Shown here one piece after another: positions 10,515 to 24,573 of a stretch of 64,000 bases of DNA (position 1 is its first letter; each line of letters starts with the position of its first letter). Both the position numbers and the translations under genes were made by a program. A model generated the notes under the pieces. That model ran no database searches, was not told where the DNA came from, and was given only the letters and a program-made list of their open reading frames with translations. This stretch comes from Phycomyces blakesleeanus NRRL 1555(-) (lineage: Eukaryota; Mucoromycota; Mucoromycetes; Mucorales; Phycomycetaceae), in the NCBI RefSeq assembly GCF_001638985.1, contig NW_017265134.1, positions 1,631,289-1,695,288 on the forward strand, written 5' to 3'.

Positions 10515-13500
10515 TTAAATTGAGTCCGAGTAGATAATTGCCGCACTGCTGTAACTTGGTGTGTACTTTTTGATGATTTTTCGCAAGGCTTCTTCTAGAT
10601 CAGACCACAAAAACACCTTTAGATCCTTTTCGATATTACGAGGCCGTGGTTCGGGGAAATTCATTATCAAGCGGAAAAAGGCAGCATATTCAGGACGGCC
10701 TTTTCCTACCGTGATTGGCCGCAGTCCTTCGAGGTTGCGTCGGATCCGATTCTTTTCTTCTACAGTAAACTCGACGCCCACCAGACCTTCCATCAGATGG
10801 ATACAGTCCACAGATGTGATGATAAAGTCATTGATTTCTGCAGAATATATACAAGAAACAACCAAGTTACGTAGTCTAACATCAGTTAGTCTTGAAGGTG
10901 AGATATCCAGTTGACCTGCAAGAAGATTGTTGGTAATATCAGTAGTCATAGCTTTTATTCTTGTTGTTGTTGTTGTAGTAGTAGTAGTAGTAGATGTACT
11001 GGCTTTAGGTAGTGTGTTATTACCCATAGCAGTAGCCACAGCGGCAGCAGAAGCATTGCTAGCTTGAATATCCTTATAATCTTGTACAGACACAGGTTCA
11101 AAGAAACACTGGGCATGGCCAACAGTTCCATCTGGATTGGTCTCAATATTCAGAGCTCTCCAGAACCTCACAATCCGGCGCGAATTCTGTATCTCCTCGA
11201 CAGTCCAATCTCGAGTCATGTCCATAAAGTCCGGTGTAAAGTCTAGGTCGGCCTTACATAATACGTTTATGAACGGATAGTACATCGATATCTTGTCTTG
11301 CTGTTGTCTATTCACTCGGTCATTGGTAGCTATGGTTGGACTGTTTTTGAATTGGCGCTGGTTTTGCTGAAGAGACTGGACTTGGTGGGAATCATGGAGG
11401 CGGCGGTGATGAGGCTCACGCACAAAGGATAAAGATTCACCTTGAGGGAGCTCTGTTTGACTGCATTGACTAGAGACGCGTTGTGATGATGTCTGGCTGT
11501 CAAATGCTGTGGGGGCTATTGATGAATTCATAGAAGCTCTCGGGTATTGAATTAAACGCGGATTCTGCGCAAAGGGGTTTTGCAGAGCATATATCCCAGA
11601 AGTGCACAAACTGTTGTGTTGGTGGGTCGGATATTCCGGTATTTCCATCAGCTTTTTTATACTTTGATCTTCGAAAAGAAGATTGGTGTGGATACTTTCA
11701 TTGGAACAGCTTTGAAAATAGCTTCGAGGAAACAGACTGTTAGAGAACGAGAGATCTGGTGATTGGGTACAAGAGAAATAAGGATTTCGAGCACTATGCG
11801 CAACATAATTGCTCCCAGTTTGCTGAGATTGAAAATCAAGGTCCTGCTGGCTTGCATTATTGTGTGGAAGAGGCTGTTGATGCATTGTTTGTAGCATAGG
11901 GCGCTTCAGATATTGGCAAATTTGGCTGTTACGAGATATCTTTGGTTTGGGTTGTGGCCGATTTTGCTGTTTACTCATTTGGGTTTGCTGAGTAGCAAGG
12001 ATATGAGTAGAACGACCTTTGTGCGTTACAGCTGGTTGTTGGTGTAGTAATGAATGGTGCACATCATGCGTTTTATGCTGTTGATTTTGTTGATGCTGGT
12101 GGTGGTGGTGGTGCATTTGTGTTTGGTTCTTTTGCTGCGCATCGAAATCTTGATTTGTCGGTAATGTTACCATACTCAACTCTTTCTTTATTACTCGACT
12201 ATCTGAATTTACCAGACTACTATTGTTATTTGCGTTATCAGTATCATTATTGATGGATTTGTTAACAAAGGGTTTGGTCAACATGGCGCAGAGCTTGTGT
12301 GCATCTACGGAAGAAGCTATTCGCTCCAGAGATGGGTATGAGCAATGTGACATCCGATTCATGTTTGTTTCGTCGTTTGAGCTGTTTGAGATCTGATCGA
12401 TTCTTGTTTGAGCACACGTCGATGAGGAAAATGAATCTGATGTTTGAGTGGACTGCAGCTGCCTGAATTGTTTGAGTCTATCAGCAGACGTTTTCTGTGA
12501 GTGTGTATTCTCGTGGTCATTGTATGTATTAGTATTAGTATTAGTATTGGTATCAGTGTTGGTGTGAGTATCAGTATCGGTGTAGGTAGAGGTGTAGGTA
12601 TTGAGATGAATATTTGAGGTCAAACTGTATATATTCTTGGGACTGTTGCTGTCCACATCAGCCGACTTCAGCAAATTAAAAACATTGCTGTAGCTGTAGT
12701 TAGTTTCCGAGAAGGGAGAATGGCAAGTGTCTTTTGGTTGTGGAGTTGAGAACGAGTTAGATATAGCTGTCGAAATATTATATTCTGAGGATATTGACGG
12801 GTTTTTAGGACTCTGGTCTAGGAATGTGCCGGGATCATTAGGAGTAGATGAAGAAGACGAAGAGTAAGAGAATGTTGACGACGGCTGAGAATACAGTGTA
12901 AGATCACTTTCTTTAAAGGCTATCTGAGAATATGGGGTATCAGTCAAAGATGATGTTAGTAAGTTGTGCTGAGATGCTATTTGGGTCGAGTGTAGTTCTG
13001 CAGGCTTTTCGTTGGCTACAATAGCAGGAGCAAGAAGCAAGATAATTTCCAGATCATTCAAATCGAATGCACGAATCATTGCTAACGGGGGAAAAAATAT
13101 GCATTTTATCGTTTTTGGTTAATACCTCTTTTCGAATACCTTTTTTTTTTGTTTTTGTTTTTAGGGAATACCCCTAATAATTCTAATTTCTGTTCTTTCA
13201 TATATATCTTTTGTGCATTACCATCTTGAGTAGACGAATCATAACGTTTATGGCAAGGGCTTTTTGGCTCATCAGTGGTTTCAAATGATCGTTTGCGAAT
13301 GAATTCTAGTGTGATCACAAGAATTGTTCAGGTTTTATTGGATTTGTATGTGTATGTCTTTTTTTTGGGGGGTGGTTTGTCGTATATCTCTTTATTGTAC
13401 TACTTTAATAAACCATATTTTGCTCTCTATGTATATCTTTGTATCTTTGTGGTCTTGAGTTTGGTAATACGGAAATTTATTTTACTTTCAAACGTTTGTT

Positions 13501-14175
13501 GTATTAAACAAAAAGCAAGTCCCAAATACCTTTTGTTTTTCTCAAGAGTACAAAGTCTCCTACCGGCCAATGGTTTGTTTCTAGTGTCATCATTTCGTCT
13601 GCAAAGGTGCATATTATGATGGGTACTTTATTCTGCTCGAAATTTTGAGATTCTGGAATATATGGGATGCGTGCAATCAAGGTTGTCCACAGCATTTGTG
13701 TAGAGTCTTGTCTTGGATCAGCAGGTGGAATGATGTGTTGTTGCTGTATAGTGTCAAGAAATATATTTCCAAAAAGCACTTTCATGGGTGGATTATCAAC
13801 TGGTGTTGCGGTAGAGTGTATCATTGAAGGTAGCGGCTGTTCCAGAATAATCGAGAGTGTTTCTCCTTCGGCTCCCTTTGAAGGACTCCATTGGATTATA
13901 CGAGGATTATCGGCGAATGTTGAGCAGCGAGGTTGGTATATATTTGATGTGCTATACAGATTTGTGAATGCAAAGGTTTGCTTTTTGTCCAGGTTTAGGG
14001 TTTCATAGTCCATATCTAATAGATAGATATAAATATATGAGCTAGTAAAAACGGTAAAGTGCCTGTAGAGATAAATGACCGAGAACTTACACATAGATGT
14101 GTCTTTGTGAGTTGAGCGAGAGGTTTGGATTCCGACAGCTGGAGGGGTAATCAGCTTGATTTTAGTTACAGTCAT
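10515..14175 (-). CDS. medA: MedA (Medusa) family developmental regulator
   Basis: MedA-family proteins (Aspergillus Medusa, Fusarium Ren1, Magnaporthe Acr1) are nuclear regulators of fungal sporulation and adhesion. Four exons (14175-14091, 14015-13530, 13305-13222, 13081-10515) join in frame to 1073 aa. Exon 2 encodes an IPT/TIG-like beta domain (about residues 45-190, with IIQWSPSKGAEGETLSIILE). A long Ser/Gln/Asn/His-rich disordered stretch follows. The diagnostic C-terminal domain (about 824-1060) has LDFTPDFMDMTRDWTVEE, RRIVRFW, FTVEEKNRIRRNLEGLRP, FFRLIMNFPEPRPRNIEKD and a final LRKIIKKY. A Thr-rich microsatellite interrupts that domain near 10960-10990. The ending matches the ascomycete proteins closely, so I am confident of the family; the exact developmental role here is inferred. 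Confidence 0.93.
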
Positions 14176-15847
14176 GGCTATTGGGGTTTCTTGTTAATAA
14201 GTTTTGTGGATAAATAAATATCTATCTATATCACTAGTTCAACTGAAATGAATTATGTATTGTATCTTTACCTTTTTATGGCTTTTGTGGTTTTTGAAAA
14301 GATGTTACAGAATGGTAATTAAAAGATCAAGGAAAGGAAGAAAATCAAAAATTACTGCTATTATTGATAGTAATGATTGCTCTTGTTTCTATTGTTGTTT
14401 TCTTATGGTCTGGAGTGGAGAAATAAAGAGAGACCTTAATTGTGAATAATTCGAGAAACAAGAGAAAGACAAGAGTAAAATAATTGAACAAACAAAATCT
14501 ATATTCTGTTTGCTATTCTTTCGATTTTTATATATAAAAGTCAATAAACAAAAAAAAAGACTTTTTTTTTGTAAATGACAATAAAAATAAAAGGATCTTC
14601 CAAGTGGTAAATTACAGGTGGTCGGATTGAAAAAGATCAAATTCAAAGAAATGCTCCCTCAAAGGGTTCATTGGTCTCTGGATTTTCTATATAAAAAACG
14701 AAAGAAAGAAAGGAAGAAAGAAAAGGGGGGGAGTGAGGAAAGTGCCTTTTTTTTTGTTAGCTAAAACATACTTGATAGAATTGACTTTTTCAAAGCATCT
14801 ATTTGAAATATAATATATAAAAAGCGGTTTATCAGTGGATATTTCGGTATATATATATATATATATTGTTCGCTTTCCTTTCTTTAATTATGTTATTTGT
14901 AAAGCCCTTTATAAATATATATATATATTTCTCGATCTTTATGTTATATGCTATATATTTGGAATTTAGATCCGTACCATTTATTTTATTTATTATTTTC
15001 TTTTTTGCTCTACAAACGAAATGGTACATTAATCTATAATATTACAGATGAATGGACAAAAGTGGAGTATTAATAACCTCCTCTTTTGTTAGCGAGGGCT
15101 TATAAATGCTTTTAGAACAAAAAGGATAAAGTACATATTTTTGTAAACCAAATTCATAATATATATGTATGTGTGTATACACATTCTGATAGTTTAATAC
15201 AATGTAAAGGCCTTTAAGCTTTTTTTTTTAAAAAAAAAAGAAAGCTGTATAGTAATAAATTGTTTCGATACTAGACACAACAGGCTATTGGTGTTTAGGC
15301 TTTTTCTCTCTCTTGGTTATATATATATATATATTGGGGGGTGTATAAAAGTGAGACCTATATATATATATATAATTGAACTTGTGTGTATCAAAAGCCT
15401 GGCCTACATTCCTCAACAGATCCTGACGTAGTAAAAGGGGGTGGTTGATTTATGTGTCTGTTTGTGTGCAGAGAAAGAGAAATAGAAAAAGTGTGATTTG
15501 GGGGAGTAAATGGACTGATGGTGTTCGGGAAATTTGTCTTGAATAATGTCAAATCAAACTTTTCTCAAACAAGCCTCTATTAGTGTCCTTATTATCAACT
15601 GTCTATTCTTTGTATGCTGATATTCTTGCAAGTGGTTGGCTGTTAATTATTGGCAAGACTTTACAGAGACCAAGTAGCCTATACAAGTATGTGTATATAT
15701 GTGTATATTAAAAGAAGGTTCCATGTCACATAATTACATGATTTAATACAATTATTACAACTATTACAGTTATGTGATTAATGATTAATTATGTACATGT
15801 ACATGTATATATAACACATACACACATGAATTCGTATACATGTGTAT

Positions 15848-15891
<44 letters not shown>

Positions 15892-16368
15892 GTATCAACA
15901 TACATATACACACATACGCACGTACACATATAATGTCTTTTAGGTTATATCTCAACTTCCAAGCTCAGTAAAAACCTTAAAAAATGTAAGTGTAAATTCT
16001 GATCACCGCTATATAAATATATACACATAATTAGTGCGTATGGGTATACGTGTGTAAGTGTGTACATGTGTAAGTGTGTAAGTGTGTAAGTGTGTGTATA
16101 GACCTTCATTTTTTGGTGTTTTTCTCTTTTCTCTGTGTAGCTCGTGCTTTTTGTCCTCCCATTAAACTCTATTATATGTACGTAAAATATATCATAAAAA
16201 ATATAAAATAACAAGAAAATACCGATGAGGTAGTACACTCAAAACTTTTTCTTTTTCCTTCTTCTTGTAACAATATTTTTTTTGAAGAGAATCTTCCTTT
16301 TCCTTTCTTAAAAAGCCAAAACCAAGTTACGATTGACTCACAGACCGTAAAAAAAAATATATAAAAAA

Positions 16369-16410
<42 letters not shown>

Positions 16411-16741
16411 AACTAATAAATAAATAAATAAATAAAAAAGAAAAATGAAGACATGGTATTTTTGTTAGAGAGTTCTAATATGAAGGGGGGATATAAAAGA
16501 TAGAAATATAAAAGAGCATGAACTGTACTGTGTGTTTGTGCGTGTAATTGAAAGTTTGAATGTGTGTGCGGGCATGTAGTTGAGTACGTGCGAGTGCCAT
16601 TGCAAGTTTGTGTTTGTGTGTGTGTATATATATATAAGTAAGTATGAGAGTGAGTGTGAGAGTATGAGTGGGAGATTAAAAGTGGGAGTGCGGGTGTATG
16701 TGTTTGTTTGTATGTAAGTAAGTAAGTAAGTAAGTATATAG

Positions 16742-16774
<33 letters not shown>

Positions 16775-16868
16775 CGTGTGCTTGTGCGTGTGCTTGTGTG
16801 TAGGTGTAGGTGTAGATTTAGGTGGGCGGGTTGCTTGCGTATTATAAAAAAGGTAAAATCAAAGGGGA
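14176..16868. other. Long AT-rich spacer with microsatellites
   Basis: 2.7 kb between the medA start and the HSF-gene stop. It holds many AT dinucleotide runs (for example 14850-14867 and 15320-15334), a TATC array, AAT and AAAT arrays near 16374-16436, and GT-rich stretches at 16540-16800 that create spurious frames. I see no gene. Confidence 0.65.
15849..15891. repeat. (TATC)n microsatellite
   Basis: About ten perfect tandem copies of the tetranucleotide TATC, in non-coding DNA. Confidence 0.95.
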
Positions 16869-19667
<2,799 letters not shown>

Positions 19668-19671
19668 GATA

Positions 19672-19672
<1 letters not shown>

Positions 19673-19710
<38 letters not shown>

Positions 19711-19733
19711 TAATAATAATAATAATAATAATA
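19673..19733. repeat. (AAT)n microsatellite in HSF 5' leader region
   Basis: Tandem AAT units begin a few bases upstream of the HSF start codon, with one AATAAATAA interruption. On the coding strand this is a run of ATT, probably within the 5' leader. Confidence 0.9.
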
Positions 19734-20207
19734 TTCTTCCTTTTTTTTTGGGTTTGTTTTTGTAGGAGTGTGTGTGTTTGTGTGTGGATTTATAAAGATG
19801 GTATATACACACAAAATATTTTTCTATATATAAAATATATGTGTGTATGCATATATCTTTTATATATATATATATATATCTATAGGTAAATAGGTATATA
19901 TTCCAAATGCGTTAATGGCAAATAGATATTTTTGTGTGCGTACTTTTTTTTTATGTGTGTAAAAGAAAAAATAATAATAATATAAAATATAAAAAAAAAG
20001 TCGATCTGAAGAAGAAAGAAAGAAGGGAGAGGGTGGTCGAGAAAAAGGGTTTATTTTATGTTCGAACTTAACAAAAAAAAAGAAAAAAAAAATAACGGTG
20101 TGATTTGCGTCACCTCAGGAGAAGTCAACGAGCGTAAATCTGAGAAAAAGCAAAATAAAAAAAAAGAGGGGGGAGGAGAGGGAAGAGTGGAGGAGAAGAG
20201 GACAAAG

Positions 20208-20212
<5 letters not shown>

Positions 20213-20265
<53 letters not shown>
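20213..20265. repeat. (GA)n microsatellite
   Basis: About 26 perfect GA dinucleotides inside a longer polypurine stretch (about 20130-20285) in the divergent promoter region. A promoter role is possible but not shown. Confidence 0.95.
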
Positions 20266-20267
<2 letters not shown>

Positions 20268-22056
20268 GGGGGGAGAGGGAGGTTAAAGGCGATTGACTTG
20301 GCTTGACTTGACTTTTCTTTTCTTGACCTGCCTTACTTTGCTTCACCTCACCTTGCCTTGCCTTGCCTTGCCTTGAATTACCTAAGATTTGCCTGAATTT
20401 GCTTGAATATATTCGACTAAGGTTTTATTTATTTATATTATTTCGGTAGCTGTCTTACTCTCAACACATCTCCCGTATTCACCCCCCTTGCAGTGGATGT
20501 TATGCAAACGCAAAAAAAAACAAAAAAAATCGAGGTGTGGCCGATACTCAAGGTCCCTTCTGTATGATCTCCAGTTTTCATCGGAGCCCCGTGCGCGGCC
20601 TATTTAAGTCTTGTTAAAACTGAGGCGTAACACAACTCGATGAGCACAGGCTGGTAAAAATAAAACATAAAAAAAAAATACAAAATACAAAATGCGATGA
20701 ACTACTTCTTGTAGTGCTGCCACGAGGAGATCTGTGTTTTTGTACCCTGTGTTTTACAGCTTGTGATTGACCAATATATATATATATACGTCTATCTATC
20801 TATCTATCTGTCTATCTGTCTATACATTTTATAGAGTAAAATAAATAAATAAATGAATGAGACAATCTTATTAATGCCTCTTGATTTCGGTATCATCGAA
20901 CCTTCTTTTTTTTTCTTTTTTTTTCTTAGTTAATTTTTTGCCGTTTTTTTTGTTGTTCCTTGGTTTGATTAGAATACAAACAAGACTCTTTCGTTCATCC
21001 TTGGCTACATCTATATCTAAACATATCTAATGGAAAAAAATATAAAAGATCCAAAAAAGGGGTTTTTTTTGGATTCTGCTAGCACAGAATTGACGCGTGT
21101 CATCTGGCCTTGGTCCTCAAAAGGGGAATAACGGGCCTAAGAAGGGAAAATGTTGCGTATCGGTGGAAGTAAAGAATGGCGGGCCAAGATAATTTGTCTC
21201 ACTGTCGTAGCAATAGTAAAACCCTCAGTTGGAATATTGGTAATAAAAATAGAGTGTCACTTATGGCAAACAAAAATAAAATAAATTATCTTGTACTTAA
21301 CTTTTTGCGTTGAATATCAATTCAAATTAACCTCAATAAATTACAAATCATTTCTAATACAAGAAATGTCCAATCGAATTTTTTTTCCCTCTATTTTCTC
21401 TTTACTTATTTATTTATATTTAATTTGTATCCATGGAAACAGTTCAGGTACGCAATTACCATGGCAACTACACCGTGTCAAAAATAAATAAAGAAAGAAA
21501 AATTATTGATAGGTTTTTTTTTTTACTTTTTTTTTTCTTTTGGTTATAGCCTTTTGTTAATTGCTTAAACATTGGTCTGTGTTGCGCTTGTCACACACAT
21601 CAGTGGGGTGGCGGGCTAGGAAGAAGACCAGGTGCACTGTCAAACACTATTGGCCTACATATGTCACACAGATAATTCCCCATTCTAATGACGCCCAGGG
21701 TTTTCTTTTTTTTTTCTTTTGTGTGTGTCTGTGAGCAGAATGGAAAAAAGCTATTGGATAGCTACATATCTTGTCTTTTTTTTTTTGTGTTTTGGTCCTC
21801 GCTTAATAGCTTTTACCCATTTATTGGCATAAGTTTTATCGTCACAAAATAAATAAAATAAAGAGAAAAATTGACCAACGGACCGATCCGAGCAAAATCC
21901 ATGTCCAACTATGTGACTTGGCAAAGTCATGTGATTGCCGGAGTGTTCGTTTCTTTCTCCCTTTTTTGCCAGTCCAATTGGCGTGCGCGTCTTATTTATC
22001 CAACACATACACACACACTCGCATATAACCCCCCAAAAAAAATTAAAGAGTTGACG

Positions 22057-22541
22057 ATGGTAAAAGCAATGAATCCAATCAACATTGTCTAATTGTGTAG
22101 CTCTTTTATTCCTTTTTCAAGACACTGGTGAATGAACAAGTGACTGTTGAGTTGAAGAATGATCTTGTGATCACAGGAACTCTCAAGTCTGTCGATCAGT
22201 TCTTGAACATCAAACTCGATGACATTCAGGTTATTGATGAAGACAGATATCCCCATATGGTATGTTTGAGTATTCGTAATAACTTTGTCATCGTAAATCC
22301 CACAAATGTGTACATATATACACACACACATACACACACATTTATATCTATATATATATATATGTATTTTTGTTTTGGTTTTGGTTAGATTTCTGTGAAG
22401 AACTGCTTTATTCGTGGGTCGGTCGTACGGTACGTACAGCTTCCCCAGCAAGCCGTCGACACTGCTCTTTTGCAGGATGCTGCTCGTCGCGAGGCTGCTC
22501 AGCCTTCTTCAGCTCAGCAGGCCAATGTACGAGTCAAATAA
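22057..22541 (+). CDS. LSM2: Sm-like protein LSM2
   Basis: LSM2 is a subunit of the LSM2-8 ring on U6 snRNA and of the cytoplasmic LSM1-7 mRNA-decay ring. Three coding exons give 104 aa: 22057-22059 (only the ATG), 22101-22259 and 22389-22541. Sm motif 1 is VNEQVTVELKNDLVITGTL with VDQFLNIKLDD; Sm motif 2 is NCFIRGSVVRYVQLP, matching LSM2 rather than other Sm proteins. The start is the ATG at 22057, followed at once by GTAAAAG. Splicing it over a 41-bp intron to CTCTTTTATTCC restores the family's N-terminus M-L-F-Y-S-F-F-K-T-L-V. Without this exon no in-frame Met precedes the Sm fold. Confidence 0.95.
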
Positions 22542-23025
22542 AGATAATAACAATAAGAATGAAAAAAAAAACAAAAATAAAAGCAAAAGCAAAAGCAAAA
22601 GCAAATATATATATATATGTATATGTATATGTATATGTATATATAACAATAAATACATAAAGTATGTAATGTATATTTATGTACAAAAAAAGAAAGGGAA
22701 AGTAACCAAAATAAACAAATAAAATAAGTTGGTCAAGTTGGTCAAGTTGGTCAAATCAGTCAATCTTCATATAACCAAAATCCTTCAACCAAATTTGCAC
22801 CTCATAAATAGCGCAAACACGTGACTGAGATATGCATAATATCCCAAAAAGAAAATTTTAAAAAAAATATAGGCAATATTGAAAGATGGGAAAATATTAA
22901 TCACCATAATATATATATATATATATATTCGATACTGAATTAGAGTAATTGTTCACGTGTTTGTTGGTAGAAAAGCTAACTGGAATGAAGACAACTTGAT
23001 ACTTTGCCCATTCTCTTTTTTCTTA
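22542..23025. other. Intergenic between LSM2 and CAP-Gly gene
   Basis: Contains AAAGCA and TATATG repeats near 22570-22640, TTGGTCAAG repeats at 22730-22755, and an AT run at 22911-22928. The next gene could start at 22957 instead of 23026. Confidence 0.5.
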
Positions 23026-23972
23026 ATGCCATTTGCAACAGTCAGACGACTTTCACAGGCATCTTTGCAAGCCCTTGGGTTGCGTAGATCCAACTCTGAT
23101 GGCGACAGACATCAACGTAGAGGAAGATCAAACCACAACAACATCGGCAACGAAAACGAAAACGGCAACGAGAACGGCAACGGCAACGGCAACGGAAACG
23201 GCAGTAGCAGTAGGAGTAGGAGTAACAGAAATAGTAACAGTAACAGCAACAGTAACAGTAACAGAGGCAGCAACAGTAATAATTACAGTAACAGCAACAG
23301 TAACAGTGACAGAAGGCACAGTCTTATTCGTGGGCCGGCTCTTTTACCGAACTCTACCCCTACAACTCCGCCAGAAACAACATTAGGAGAAAAGCTCAGT
23401 CGAGCGACAGCAGATAATATGGATGGGTTACTTGCTATAGAGACACAGATCAGGGTAGAGGATCAATACCGCAGAGCAAGTCATCCAGGCTCCTTCCGAC
23501 CTACAAAAGTCACTTTCAATTTACCAAAGCGTCCTCTAAGGCCTATTCCTGGCTCTAATTATGTTGATCAAGAATCAAGTGAGCAACAACAACAACTAAA
23601 GCAGCACCTACAACAACAAAAACAGAATAATCTTAACTATAACCATCAACATCGAAATCAAAATCAAAATCAAAATCAAAATCAAAATCAAAATCAAAAT
23701 CAACATCTGCATCAGCATCAGCATCAACAGCAAAACCCTCCGGAACACACATCCCGACATTTCAGTCAACGGAATTCCAACCTTGTCTTGCGGATCAATA
23801 GCGGGACTAAGGAGAAGGACAAAGCATCCGACATTACGGTTGGTTCTGATGTACGCCTCGTACTACGGCCTGTGCTCACCCTCGGCCGTGTGCGCTACAT
23901 GGAACCACACTCCATCCCAAACCATCCTGAGCGACTGGTTGGCGTAGAACTTACAGATGGTGGTAAATTTGA

Positions 23973-24016
<44 letters not shown>

Positions 24017-24161
24017 TTATTGTATTTTTGTTAGCTTATCTATTCACATGGCGAATTTTATAGTAGGTGATTGCGATGGTTGTCTAGAAGGAATCAGGTA
24101 CTTCCAGACCAAAAATTTACGAGCCGTTTTTGTTCCTCTTTCCAATCTTGCCCTTGCGTAG
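23026..24161 (+). CDS. CAP-Gly domain protein, low-complexity N-terminus
   Basis: CAP-Gly domains bind the EEY/F tails of tubulin and EB proteins, so this is probably a microtubule-associated protein. Two exons (23026-23962, 24067-24161) give 343 aa. The first part is an Asn/Ser/Arg-rich tract followed by Gln and Gln-Asn repeats (coding ATCAAA hexamers at 23655-23702). The C-terminal domain has VGSDVRLVLRPVLTLGRVRY, PERLVGVELTDG, then across the intron GDCDGCLEGIRYFQTKNLRA and VFVPLSNL. The GKNDG signature is changed to GDCDG, losing its Lys and Asn, so tubulin-tail binding may differ. The frame is open from an earlier ATG (22957). I prefer 23026 because its N-terminus is typical, but I cannot exclude the longer form. 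It is not recognisable as a specific CLIP or tubulin cofactor. Confidence 0.8.
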
Positions 24162-24573
24162 AGCATGTTAAATCAAACACATGTGCTATTTTACTTTTAT
24201 ATATATATATGCGTTTATATACACATACACACATACACACACACACATACATACATATGTATATATATATATTTGTTACAGATGAATAGGATGTTTATTG
24301 TTGAAATAATTGTTGTAATTTAGTTGTAGTTTTAGTTACGAATGTAGTTGGAGCGTATTATATGTGCGCGTATAAGTTCATCCACAAGTAAAATAAAATA
24401 AAGTAAAATAAAATAGAATAAAGCAAGCAGGTCGTCAATGCGTATATGGATTTTTTTTGTGTACGTGTGTTTTTGTACCCGTATATATATATATGTGTGT
24501 GTGTGTGTGTACGTGTGTGTGTGCGTGTGTGTATGTGTGTGTGTGCAGTTGATGTTACATTACACGATATCTT
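24162..24573. other. Convergent intergenic spacer
   Basis: Separates the 3' ends of the CAP-Gly gene and CAC2. It consists mostly of GT/AC and AT dinucleotide-rich sequence (24190-24265 and 24480-24548). No gene is seen. Confidence 0.6.

Larger units (their letters stand above)
19668..22056. promoter_or_regulatory. Divergent intergenic region between HSF gene and LSM2
   Basis: 2.4 kb containing the promoters of both genes. Visible elements are an AAT array directly upstream of the HSF start, a GA array, TTGCC-type pentamers at 20340-20376, and CTAT repeats at 20790-20823. No protein frame is convincing; the 82-codon frame at 20058 is a simple-repeat artefact. Confidence 0.6.
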
